Both the position numbers and the translations under genes were made by a program. The notes beneath the pieces were generated by a model that saw nothing but the letters and a program-made list of their open reading frames with translations, was not told the origin of the DNA and did not search any database. From contig NZ_CP108106.1 in the NCBI RefSeq assembly GCF_041435195.1, forward strand, positions 5,309,501-5,373,500: a stretch of DNA of 64,000 nt, in the 5' to 3' direction. Shown here in pieces: positions 17,455 through 25,262 of the stretch (the first letter of the stretch is position 1; the number at the start of each line of letters is the position of its first letter). The DNA is from Streptomyces sp. NBC_00224 (GTDB taxonomy: Bacteria > Actinomycetota > Actinomycetes > Streptomycetales > Streptomycetaceae).

Positions 17455-17574
17455 GTGGCGGGAACACGCACTGCTTCCCGGCGCAGCCGTGAAAGGGGCG
17501 GCGCGGTGCGGTGCTCGATTCTTCGGACAGCGAGACGATGGTCTTCCGCGACTTCCCAAGGGAAGGACATGTGC

Positions 17575-17841
17575 ATGACGACGCTCGTACCCGAGACGCC
17601 GTGGGCGCTGCGGCTGGTCACCGACCGGCTACCGGCGGGTCCGCCCGCCTACGCGCGTGTGGAGCTGGATGAGGCCACGCAGACCGCCCGCTACACCGAC
17701 GCTGCCGGGCAGGTGGTGGAGATGGGCAAGCACGGCACGTCCAGGACATCTGGCACTGCGACCGTGTCCGGCGGCGGGGACGGGCAGCAGCCCCAACCCC
17801 AGACCCAGGACGACAACACCACCGACTACGAATCGGACTGA
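17575..17841 (+). CDS. ATP-grasp-modified RiPP (graspetide) precursor peptide
   Basis: 88 residues. The leader (residues 1-50: PWALRLVTDRLP, then ARVELDEATQTARYTDAAGQ) matches the putative ATP-grasp target RiPP family described in Streptomyces. The C-terminal core, residues 51-88, has Thr/Ser on its first side (GTSRTSGTATVS), a flexible GGGDG turn with an Asp-Gly step at 69-70, a QPQPQ stretch, and an acidic end (DDNTTDYESD). That layout suits side-chain ester or amide bonds between Thr/Ser and Asp/Glu, forming a hairpin. Start at 17575 has GGAAGG eight bases upstream; the ATG at 17569 is too close. It is followed after 3 bases by the ATP-grasp gene. Confidence 0.88.
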   Translation: MTTLVPETPWALRLVTDRLPAGPPAYARVELDEATQTARYTDAAGQVVEMGKHGTSRTSGTATVSGGGDGQQPQPQTQDDNTTDYESD

Positions 17842-17844
17842 CCG

Positions 17845-18708
17845 ATGCCCTCCACTGTCTTGGTCGTCACGTCGTTGGAGGACGTCACCGCGGACTGGGT
17901 CATCGAGGCACTGAACGAGCGTGAGGTGCCCGTGGTCCGAGTCGATCCCGCCGACATCGGTGCGGGGTTCTCCTTCGCGGCCCGCATCGATGCGGACGCG
18001 CCCGTCTGGAGTGGATGGTTGCGCACGGGCAGCCGGGAGGTGGAGTGGGAGGAGGTAGCGGCGGTGTACTACCGCCGCCCAACCCCGTACGCCGTTCGGT
18101 TCGGGCATCTGCCGTCTCAACAAAGAGACTTTGCCACTGCCGAGGCCCGTCACGGACTCGGCGGCGTACTGAACCACCTGCCCGGAGTGCTGTACGTCAA
18201 CGACCCCGCCGCCGTTGCCCGTGCCGACTTCAAGCCCAGCCAGCTGATGCGATTCGTCGAACTGGGCCTGACGATCCCGCCGACGCTGGTCACCAATGCC
18301 GTCGAGGACGCACGGAAGTTCGCTGCCGAGCACGACTCGGTCATCTACAAGAGCTTTCGCGGGCTGCCCCCGGGTGAGGACGGCCACACCGGGGCCATCT
18401 GGGCCCAACGCGTCGATCCCGGCGCGTTCGACGACTCCCTGACCGTCACCGCGCACCTGTTCCAGGCCGAGGTCCCCAAAGCCATCGCGGTCGCGCTGCA
18501 CGACTATCTGGCCTCGTTCGGGCTGGTCTTCGGTTGCTTCGACTTCGCCCTGACGGGTGACTCGCGCATGCCCGAAAGCTGGACGGCCCTTGAGTGCAAT
18601 CCGAACGGCCAGTGGGGTTGGCTCCCCGACGCGGACGCCATCACTGAGGCGTTCGCCGACATCCTGAGCAGAAAGGAGTCGGACCATGGCCACGCCCGCC
18701 GACCCTGA
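17845..18708 (+). CDS. ATP-grasp RiPP maturase (graspetide ligase), apparently with an internal deletion
   Basis: 287 residues of the ATP-grasp peptide maturase family paired with such precursors. It would activate Asp/Glu side chains with ATP and join them to Thr/Ser (or Lys) of the core. Visible: N-terminal Rossmann-like VLVVTSLEDVTADWV, YYRRPTPY (about 73-80), the lysine strand VIYKSFRG (about 167-175), HLFQAEVPK (near 204-212) and the C-terminal metal-binding ECNPNGQWGW (near 250). Directly after VPK (base 18480) the protein jumps to AIAVALHDYLASFGLVFG. Relatives, as I recall them, have some 45-50 residues here carrying a D-x-R strand. The frame is intact. Activity is therefore uncertain. 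Confidence 0.85.
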   Translation: MPSTVLVVTSLEDVTADWVIEALNEREVPVVRVDPADIGAGFSFAARIDADAPVWSGWLRTGSREVEWEEVAAVYYRRPTPYAVRFGHLPSQQRDFATAEARHGLGGVLNHLPGVLYVNDPAAVARADFKPSQLMRFVELGLTIPPTLVTNAVEDARKFAAEHDSVIYKSFRGLPPGEDGHTGAIWAQRVDPGAFDDSLTVTAHLFQAEVPKAIAVALHDYLASFGLVFGCFDFALTGDSRMPESWTALECNPNGQWGWLPDADAITEAFADILSRKESDHGHARRP

Positions 18709-19885
18709 GCCCGACGACGTGCGCCTGCGCGAGGCCATGGCCAACACCCTGGCCGAGGAAGGCATCCTCGCCGACCCCACCTGGCGAACCGCCGTTTCGA
18801 CGGTGCCCCGACACCGTTTCGTGCCCGGCTTCTACCTGCCCGCCGACGAGCGCGACGCGAACGGGCTCGGCATCTGGAAGCCGGTCACTGCCGAACTCGA
18901 TCACCGCCGGTGGCTGGCTGCGGCCTACTCCGACACCACGCTCATCACGCAGTTCGACGGGGAGGAACCCGACTGGGAGGCCCCTGCCACCCGGCGCGGA
19001 GGCGCACCGACGTCCTCCTCCACGCTGCCGTCGCTAGTGGTCCGGATGTGGACCGATGCGGACGTGCAGAAGGGGCACACAGTCCTGGAGATCGGTACCG
19101 GTATGGGCTACTCCACCGCGCTGGTCTGCGAACGACTCGGCTCCGCCGCGATCACCAGCATCGAGGTGGACAACCGGCGATTGGAGAACGCCGCGAACGC
19201 GCTTTACGGGTGCGGCTACACGCCCACCCTGGCGGTGGCGGACGGGCTGTACGGCTACTGGCCCGAAGCTCCCTTCGACCGGATCGTGGCCGCCTGCTCC
19301 TTCCGGGCCGTACCGCCCGCTCTGCTCGCCCAGACCAGACCTGGAGGAAAGATCCTGCTGACCCTCAGCGGCTGGCTCTACGGGTACGCGAGGGTGCTGC
19401 TCACCGTCGGCCGTGACGGCGACGCCGAGGGGCAACTGCTGGGCGGCACGGTCTCGTTCATGTCCGCGCGCACCCACGCGGCGCCGGCGTTCGGCAACCC
19501 CGCCCACTGGGCCGCAGGGCTTCCGGAGCGTGCACGACTCTCGCGGCATGCCCCCGAGCGGATCACCGCTGCCACCGATGAGGCGTTCCACCTGAGGTTC
19601 CTGGCCCAATGCGCTGTGCCCGATGCGCAGATGGTGACCGTTGGTGAGGTGGTGCACTTGGTCGATGCGGTGACGGGATCCGCCGCCACGCTCACCCCCG
19701 ACAGGGTCGGCTGGACGGTGCGCGAGGGCGGGCCGGTCAGCCTCTGGGCGCGGATCGAGACCGTGCTCAGTGCCTATGACGCTGCGGGCCGACCGGAGCC
19801 GGAGACCTTCCGGCTGCACGTCCACGACACCGACCAGCGTCTGCGGCACCCCCGGATGCCCGGCCTTGCGCTCTCGGCCCCGTGA
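18686..19885 (+). CDS. PIMT-like O-methyltransferase of the graspetide locus
   Basis: 399 residues. The N-terminal half is like protein-L-isoaspartate O-methyltransferase (RHRFVPGFYLP; SAM motif I VLEIGTGMGYSTAL near 133). The longer C-terminal half is specific to RiPP-associated members. In the fuscimiditide type of graspetide, such an enzyme methylates a core Asp that then closes to an aspartimide; the Asp-Gly in this precursor is an obvious candidate. The start overlaps the ligase gene by 23 bases and has AAGGAG nine bases upstream, so the three genes form one unit. The function is assigned by family and context. Confidence 0.87.
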   Translation: MATPADPEPDDVRLREAMANTLAEEGILADPTWRTAVSTVPRHRFVPGFYLPADERDANGLGIWKPVTAELDHRRWLAAAYSDTTLITQFDGEEPDWEAPATRRGGAPTSSSTLPSLVVRMWTDADVQKGHTVLEIGTGMGYSTALVCERLGSAAITSIEVDNRRLENAANALYGCGYTPTLAVADGLYGYWPEAPFDRIVAACSFRAVPPALLAQTRPGGKILLTLSGWLYGYARVLLTVGRDGDAEGQLLGGTVSFMSARTHAAPAFGNPAHWAAGLPERARLSRHAPERITAATDEAFHLRFLAQCAVPDAQMVTVGEVVHLVDAVTGSAATLTPDRVGWTVREGGPVSLWARIETVLSAYDAAGRPEPETFRLHVHDTDQRLRHPRMPGLALSAP

Positions 19886-19985
19886 CATGGGTATCGCAGT
19901 GATCTATTGGCGACCGGCGCCCTGGTCGCCGCAGTAGAGGCACCGCAGCCCTTGGACGTGGACACGTGGACCTGAAGGACCGCCG

Positions 19986-20942
19986 CTACGGCGAGCTCGT
20001 GAACGAGCGGCGGTAGGAGCGGGGTGGTACTCCCCGGCGCCGTACGAACTGTTCGCGCAGCACGGCGGCGCTTCCGTAGCCGACCCGGCGGGCGATCTCC
20101 TCGACGGGCAGGTCCGTGGTCTCCAGGAGCTCCTCGGCGCCGCTGAGGCGCAGGCCGCGCAGCCAGGCGTGCGGGGTGGTGCCGGTGGCGGCGGTGAAGC
20201 GGCGGGCGAAGGAGCGTTTGCTCATCAGGGCGCGCCGGGCCAACTCCGCGACGGGAAGCGGTTCGTGGAGGTGGGCGCGGGCCCAGGCGAGGACTTCGGA
20301 GAGCCGCTCGTCCTGGCAGTCCTCGGGGACGGGGGCGGCCAGGTACTGGGCCTGCCCGCCCTCGCGGTGGGAGGGCAGGACCATGTCCCGGGCGACGGCG
20401 TTGGCCACCGCGGCTCCGTGCTCCCGCCGCAGCAGGTGCAGACAGAGGTCGAAGCCGGCAGCGGCTCCGGCGCCCGTGATCACCTGCCCCTCGTCGATGT
20501 AGAGGGCCTCGGGCTCGACGGTGACATCCGGGTGGCGGCGGGCCAGCAGGTCGGCGAACCGCCAGTGGGTGGTGGCCCGTCGGCCGTCGAGCAGTCCGGC
20601 GGCGGCGAGCGCGAAGGTGCCGACGCAGTGGGCCGCGACGAGTGCGCCGCGCTCGTGTGCGGCCGAGAGCGCGTCGAGCACGGCGGGAGGGGGCGGCGTA
20701 CGGAACTCCGCCCCCGGCAGGGCGATCACCAGATCCGCGGCGGCGAGCCGGTCCAGGCCGTGCGCGATGGCGAGCGGGACGCCGAGGTCGGTGGGGACGG
20801 GCCCGGGCCGGTCGGCGCACAGGGCGAAGTCGAAGCCGGGCAGCGCCTCCCCGTGCGGTCCGAACACCTCGCTCACGATGCCGACGGCGAGCATGCCGAC
20901 GCCCGGGGGGACGTACGCGGCGACAGTCGTGAAGGGCGGCAC
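19986..20942 (-). CDS. GlxA-type AraC-family regulator
   Basis: 318 residues. The N-terminal DJ-1/PfpI-like domain (about 1-165) includes the AAHCVGTFALAAAGLL nucleophile-elbow region. The C-terminal AraC double helix-turn-helix spans about 215-310 (MSKRSFARRFTAATGTTPHA, then VEEIARRVGYGSAAVLREQF). GTG at 20942 chosen because the family begins with PFTTVAAYVPPGV; the frame runs further up only through the divergent promoter. It is divergent from the MBL-fold gene, a likely target. Confidence 0.88.
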   Translation of the reverse strand: MPPFTTVAAYVPPGVGMLAVGIVSEVFGPHGEALPGFDFALCADRPGPVPTDLGVPLAIAHGLDRLAAADLVIALPGAEFRTPPPPAVLDALSAAHERGALVAAHCVGTFALAAAGLLDGRRATTHWRFADLLARRHPDVTVEPEALYIDEGQVITGAGAAAGFDLCLHLLRREHGAAVANAVARDMVLPSHREGGQAQYLAAPVPEDCQDERLSEVLAWARAHLHEPLPVAELARRALMSKRSFARRFTAATGTTPHAWLRGLRLSGAEELLETTDLPVEEIARRVGYGSAAVLREQFVRRRGVPPRSYRRSFTSSP

Positions 20943-21033
20943 GGGAGCAGTCTGGCACGGCTGGCAGGAATCCTGCGATAGGCGGCAGTCGTGCCACTCG
21001 TGGGGGACAGGGGCGCCCGGAAAGATCAAAGCC

Positions 21034-21627
21034 ATGACAGACGCACCGCTCGGCCGCAGCGCCAAGTACACGATCCTGACCACCGGTTACGTCGGCTCCA
21101 CCGGCCCCGGGGTCGCCGCCACCGTCTCGTACGTGAGGGACGGCGACCGGCACGTGGTCTTCGACCCGGGCATGGTGGCGAGCCGCGACGACATCCTCGG
21201 CCCGCTCGCGGAACTGGGGCTCGGCCCCGACGACATCACCGACGTGGTGCTCAGCCACCACCACCCGGACAACACCATGAACGTGGGCCTGTTCGGCCGG
21301 GCCCGGGTGCACGACCACAAGGTGGAGTACCTCGGCGACCAGTGGCGCAACCGGGACGCGGAGGGCTACGAACTCACCCCCTCGCTGCGGCTGATCCGCA
21401 CCCCGGGGCACAGCCCCGAGGACATCACGCTGCTGGCGGGCACGGACTCGGGTGTGGTGGCGTTCGCGGGCGACCTGTGGTGGCACGCGGAGGGCCCGGC
21501 GGACGACCCGGTGGCCCCGGACCGCGAGGTGCTGCGGGTCTCGCGGGGGCGGGTGCTGGCGGTGGCGGATGTGATCGTGCCGGGGCACGGCGGGCCGTTC
21601 GCGCCGTCCGATGCGGTGCCGCGCTAG
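21034..21627 (+). CDS. MBL-fold metallo-hydrolase
   Basis: 197 residues of the metallo-beta-lactamase fold. The first metal motif reads SHHHPDN (about 69-75), so the usual final His of HxHxDH is Asn. The second His is in RTPGHSPED (about 122), the Asp in FAGDLWW (about 145), and the last His in VPGHGG (about 186). It resembles the small MBLAC1-like hydrolases. The Asn would weaken one metal site but some members work with one metal. It lies 91 bases from the divergent GlxA-type gene. Substrate unknown. Confidence 0.82.
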   Translation: MTDAPLGRSAKYTILTTGYVGSTGPGVAATVSYVRDGDRHVVFDPGMVASRDDILGPLAELGLGPDDITDVVLSHHHPDNTMNVGLFGRARVHDHKVEYLGDQWRNRDAEGYELTPSLRLIRTPGHSPEDITLLAGTDSGVVAFAGDLWWHAEGPADDPVAPDREVLRVSRGRVLAVADVIVPGHGGPFAPSDAVPR

Positions 21628-21658
21628 GTCCTCCGCCGGAGGTGCGTGATGCTTCGGT

Positions 21659-22591
21659 TCAGCCGACGGTCCGCAGGAGCTCACCGAACTCCGTCAGCAT
21701 CTGCGTCACCGCGGTGTCCACCGCCTTCGACTTCGTGTCGAAGTTGAGGAAGCCGTGGACGAGGCCGGGGTAGCGGTGTCTGCGGACCGGGACGGCGGCC
21801 GCGATGAGCGCGTCCGCGTACGCCAGGCCCTCGTCGCGCAGCGGGTCGCACTCGCCGCAGCCGATCACCGCCGGGGGCAGGCCCTCGTGGCTGGTGGCCA
21901 GGAGCGGGGAGGCCGGGGGGAAGTCGGCGGCGGCGGGCTGCTCGCCGAGGTAGAGGCGGATGTCGTTCTCGACCTCGGCGGTGGTGAGGAGGTACCCGGT
22001 CGCGTTCTCGGTGCGGGAGGGGTGGGTGCGTTGGCGGCTCATGTCCACGCACGGGTACGCGAGGAACTGGGCGGCCAGCGGACGCCCTTCATCCCGGAAG
22101 GCGAGGGCCACGGCGGCCGCGAGCCCGCCGCCCGCGCTGTCGCCCGCCACGGCCAGCACCCCACCGCCGTACTCCGCGAGCGACTCCGCGACATGGCTGG
22201 TCACCGCCACACAGTCGTCGAACCCGGCGGGGAAGGGGAACTCGGGGGCGAGCCGGTACCCGACGCTCACCACGACCGTGCCCAGGTCCCGGCACATCCG
22301 GCGGCAGACCCCGTCGTGGGTGTCCAGGTCCCCGACGATGTAGCCGCCGCCGTGGAAGAAGACGACGGTGGGGGCGGGGTGCGACGCCTCGGGGCGGTAG
22401 ACGCGGACGGGGACGCCCGCGACGCGGTCGTCCGTCACCGCACCCACCGGAAGCGGCGGGTCCGGAGCCACCGCGAGCGAGAGCATCCGGTTGCCCGCGC
22501 GCATCTCCTCGACGGTGGGCGGGGTCTCGGGCGGCGGGCCGTCGACCCCGAACTGCTTCAGCAGGGCTGCGATCTCAGGGTCCATGGGCAT
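21659..22591 (-). CDS. alpha/beta hydrolase, hormone-sensitive-lipase family esterase
   Basis: 310 residues. The oxyanion-hole motif is HGGGYIVG (about 80-87). The nucleophile elbow is GDSAGGG (Ser near 153). The acid residue lies in ECDPLRDEG and the catalytic His in GLVHGF. This is the bacterial HSL (family IV) esterase pattern for short acyl esters, cytoplasmic with no signal. ATG at 22591 or 22585; no clear ribosome-binding site separates them. It runs tail to tail with the MBL-fold gene. Natural substrate unknown. Confidence 0.88.
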   Translation of the reverse strand: MPMDPEIAALLKQFGVDGPPPETPPTVEEMRAGNRMLSLAVAPDPPLPVGAVTDDRVAGVPVRVYRPEASHPAPTVVFFHGGGYIVGDLDTHDGVCRRMCRDLGTVVVSVGYRLAPEFPFPAGFDDCVAVTSHVAESLAEYGGGVLAVAGDSAGGGLAAAVALAFRDEGRPLAAQFLAYPCVDMSRQRTHPSRTENATGYLLTTAEVENDIRLYLGEQPAAADFPPASPLLATSHEGLPPAVIGCGECDPLRDEGLAYADALIAAAVPVRRHRYPGLVHGFLNFDTKSKAVDTAVTQMLTEFGELLRTVG

Positions 22592-22684
22592 GTCGGCAGC
22601 ATGCCCCGGCCGCGCCCCCCGCCCGCCTGGGCCGCGCCGCGCCCCGCCCGGATCGGGGGGCCGATTCACCCCGGCGGTGGCGTC

Positions 22685-22890
22685 GCCTGCGGCCCGGTGG
22701 CGGGCTGGTCGCGCAGTTCCCCGCGCCCCTTATCGGCCCGGGGTTCGTCTGCGGGTTGTGGTGGGTTGCTCGCGCCGTTCCCCGCGCCCCTGGAAGCGCC
22801 CCTGCGGGGCGCCCAGGGGGATTGCCGCGGAGCGGCATCTAAGGGGCGCGGGGAACTGCGCGACCAGCCACGCACGGTCCGCAGACGAAC
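22685..22890. repeat. cluster of three copies of the 50-bp Streptomyces intergenic repeat
   Basis: Copies at 22685-22731 (plus, slightly degenerate), 22743-22791 (plus) and 22841-22890 (minus). The unit reads GTTCGTCTGCGG, then a variable middle, then CTGGTCGCGCAGTTCCCCGC and GCCCCT; the minus copy is its reverse complement. Between the second and third copies lies a small CCCCTGCGGGG palindrome. The set fills the gap between two hydrolase genes and ends 5 bases from the lipase stop codon. Confidence 0.85.
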
Positions 22891-22895
22891 GACCC

Positions 22896-24068
22896 CTAAC
22901 AGTTCCCCTGCGCGGACTTCCCCGCGAAGCGGTCCCCCAGCCAGTCGGCAGCCGGCAGTGCCCCAACCGTCACCCCACCGATGTGACCCAGCAACGGCAG
23001 TGCGTGCCACGACACCGACGCCCCCCGCCCGCACCAGTCGGACCGCAGGCCCTCCCCCACCCCGTACGGAATGAGCTCATCCAGAGTCCCGTGATACAGG
23101 TACACCGGCGCGTCCGGCGCCACCGTACCGAGGCGGGATTCGTTCAGACGGGCCTGCCAGTCCGGCTGCTCCAGGGGGTTCTTGACCGTCAGGTCGGTGA
23201 CCTTCTTGAAGGAGCCGATCGCCGTGTCGACGGCCACGCAGTTCGACTTGAAGTAGTCGACCAGCGCCTTGCCCGCCGTGTTCAGGTACGTGTCGAGCTT
23301 CAGCTCGGGGAAGGCCGCGTCCTGGCCCGCCGCCGCCATGAAGATCAGCCCCGAGCCGAGGCCGCCGTCGTTGGAGTGGGCGACCTTCATCAGATCGGCC
23401 GGAACCCCACCCGTCGCCGTGCCCTTGACCTTCAGCTCCGGCGCGTACGACTTGTGCAGCTCGGCCGCCCAACTGCTGGCCTGGCCGCCCTGGGAGTACC
23501 CCATGATCCCTACGGGGGAGTCGGCGGAGACTCCCGGGATGCCCAGGCGCTGGGCCGCGCGCGCCGCGTCGAGGACGGCGGTGCCCTCGGCCCGGCCGAC
23601 CGTGTACGTGTGGTCCCCGGGCGTGCCCAGCCCCTCGTAGTCGGTCACCGCGACCGCCCAGCCGCGCTGCACGATCTGGTTGATGAGGGTCGCCTCGATG
23701 GTCGTCCCGTACGGGAAGCCCGCGCTCGGCGCGCAGGAGTCGCCCAGGCCCACCGTGCCGACCGCGTACGTCACGAGCGGGCGCGGGCCGGTCCGGCCGT
23801 CGTTGGGCACGATCACCGTGCCGGAGACGGTGTTCGGGGCGCCCTTGGCGGTGGTGGAGCGGTAAGTGACGTGCCAGGCCTTGGTGTTGGTCCACTGGCC
23901 GGGCAGCGGGTGGAACGCGGTGGGCGCGGAGCTCACCACGTCCCCGGGCTCGGCGGCGGCACCGGAGTCGGACGCGAACGCGGTGGGGGTGGCTGCGGAG
24001 GCGAGCAGCCCGGCGGCGAGCGCACCGGCGACTGCGGTTCGGATGGGCGTGATGGGCGTGATGGGCAT
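22896..24068 (-). CDS. secreted lipase/esterase (secretory lipase family, alpha/beta hydrolase)
   Basis: 390 residues. The signal peptide covers about 1-32 (a threonine/proline-rich start, a hydrophobic AVAGALAAGLLASA core and an AFA cleavage site). The nucleophile elbow is GYSQGGQ (Ser near 197), with a later Asp in HGTLDELIPY and His in LGHIGG. This fits the LIP-type secretory lipases of actinomycetes. GGGAG lies seven bases before the ATG. It is monocistronic; the divergent AraC-type gene is the nearest regulator. Confidence 0.88.
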   Translation of the reverse strand: MPITPITPIRTAVAGALAAGLLASAATPTAFASDSGAAAEPGDVVSSAPTAFHPLPGQWTNTKAWHVTYRSTTAKGAPNTVSGTVIVPNDGRTGPRPLVTYAVGTVGLGDSCAPSAGFPYGTTIEATLINQIVQRGWAVAVTDYEGLGTPGDHTYTVGRAEGTAVLDAARAAQRLGIPGVSADSPVGIMGYSQGGQASSWAAELHKSYAPELKVKGTATGGVPADLMKVAHSNDGGLGSGLIFMAAAGQDAAFPELKLDTYLNTAGKALVDYFKSNCVAVDTAIGSFKKVTDLTVKNPLEQPDWQARLNESRLGTVAPDAPVYLYHGTLDELIPYGVGEGLRSDWCGRGASVSWHALPLLGHIGGVTVGALPAADWLGDRFAGKSAQGNC

Positions 24069-24159
24069 GACGGCTCTCCCAACGTCCTGTGGGGTGGGGG
24101 CAGTTGAGGAGACCGTAGTGACTGACCAGTAGGTACGGCGCTGACCGTATCGCTCACCT

Positions 24160-25167
24160 TCACTGGCCCAGCCGATACGCCCCCGGCGTCGTGCCCGTCC
24201 AGCGGCGGAACGCCCGGTGGAAGGAGGTGTCCTCGGAGAAGCCGAGCCGGGCCGCGAGTTCGGCGATCGGCTCGCGCCCCTCGGCAAGGCCCGCGATCGC
24301 CGCATCCCGCCGCACCGCGTCCTTGAGCTGCTGGAACGAGGTGTCCTCCTGCTGGAGGCGGCGCCGCAGGGTGGCCGGGGAGAGGGCGAGCCGGGCCGCC
24401 GTCTCGTCGAGCGACGGCAGCCGGGGCGAGGCGAGCAGCGCGCGGCCGAGGTCGCGGTGGACCTGCTCGGCCACCGTCGTCCCGTACGCCCGGCGGCTCA
24501 GCAGTTCGAAGGGTGAGCGCCGCAGCATCTGCTCCAGCGCCGCCTCGTCCCGTACGAGCGGCGCGGTCAGCCAGCGCGCGTCGAACACCGCCTCCGTACG
24601 CCCGTCCCCGAACCGGACCGGGCAGCCGAACAGCGACGGGTACTCGTCCTTGTGCGGGGGCGGCGGATAGCCGAACGACGCCCGCAGGAGCGGGATGCGG
24701 CGGCCCACCAGCCAGCTGCACAGCCGGTGCGAGATGATCAGCAGGCACTCGGTGAGGAACCGGTCCTCGTCCCGCCCGCCGAGGTCGTTGCGTACGGCGA
24801 AGACGGCCTCCGGCCCTTCGGCCGTCAGGGCGAGCTCGGGCCCGCCCGGGAAGAGCCGGTAGAACGCGATCCCGCGCCGCATCGCCCCGCCCAGATCGCG
24901 GCAGCCCAGCGAGGCGCAGCACATCATGGCGAAGGTGCCGGGGCGGCTCGGGGCCGAGCCGAGCCCGAGGAACTCGTCCTGGGTCGCCCGGTACAGCGCC
25001 CGGAACAGCAGCGCGAACTGGGCGGGCGTGACCCGCGCCCGGTCGTCGCCGAGCAGCAGCGGCGGGATGCCGGCGGACTGGAGGAGCGGCACGGTGTCGA
25101 TGCCACGCCGCTCGGCGCCGCGCAGCACGGCGCGCACATGGTGCACGGTGATCGTCCCCTTGCCCAT
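24160..25167 (-). CDS. AraC-family regulator (OruR/ArgR-like, arabinose-binding-domain type)
   Basis: 335 residues. The N-terminal effector domain (about 15-200) is of the kind found in AraC regulators of lipid and amino-acid use. The C-terminal helix-turn-helix pair spans about 235-330 (SLDETAARLALSPATLRRRL, IAELAARLGFSEDTSFHRAF). ATG at 25167; the in-frame TTG at 25173 is less likely. It stands divergent from an acyl-CoA synthetase and upstream of a same-strand secreted lipase, which together suggest fatty-acid regulation (inference). Confidence 0.88.
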   Translation of the reverse strand: MGKGTITVHHVRAVLRGAERRGIDTVPLLQSAGIPPLLLGDDRARVTPAQFALLFRALYRATQDEFLGLGSAPSRPGTFAMMCCASLGCRDLGGAMRRGIAFYRLFPGGPELALTAEGPEAVFAVRNDLGGRDEDRFLTECLLIISHRLCSWLVGRRIPLLRASFGYPPPPHKDEYPSLFGCPVRFGDGRTEAVFDARWLTAPLVRDEAALEQMLRRSPFELLSRRAYGTTVAEQVHRDLGRALLASPRLPSLDETAARLALSPATLRRRLQQEDTSFQQLKDAVRRDAAIAGLAEGREPIAELAARLGFSEDTSFHRAFRRWTGTTPGAYRLGQ

Positions 25168-25262
25168 GGTCAACGACCGTAGCGGGATTGAGCGGTGCGG
25201 TCAGCGGGGGTGACGTTTCCGGTCATCCCCGATGGCCGACGGGCGTCCCTACCGTCGGGTAC

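Noticed and set aside
17455..17574. Longer precursor (start at 17455) adding about 40 residues to the RiPP leader
   Set aside because: The extra part has the wrong codon bias and no homology, while a good ribosome-binding site stands before the ATG at 17575.
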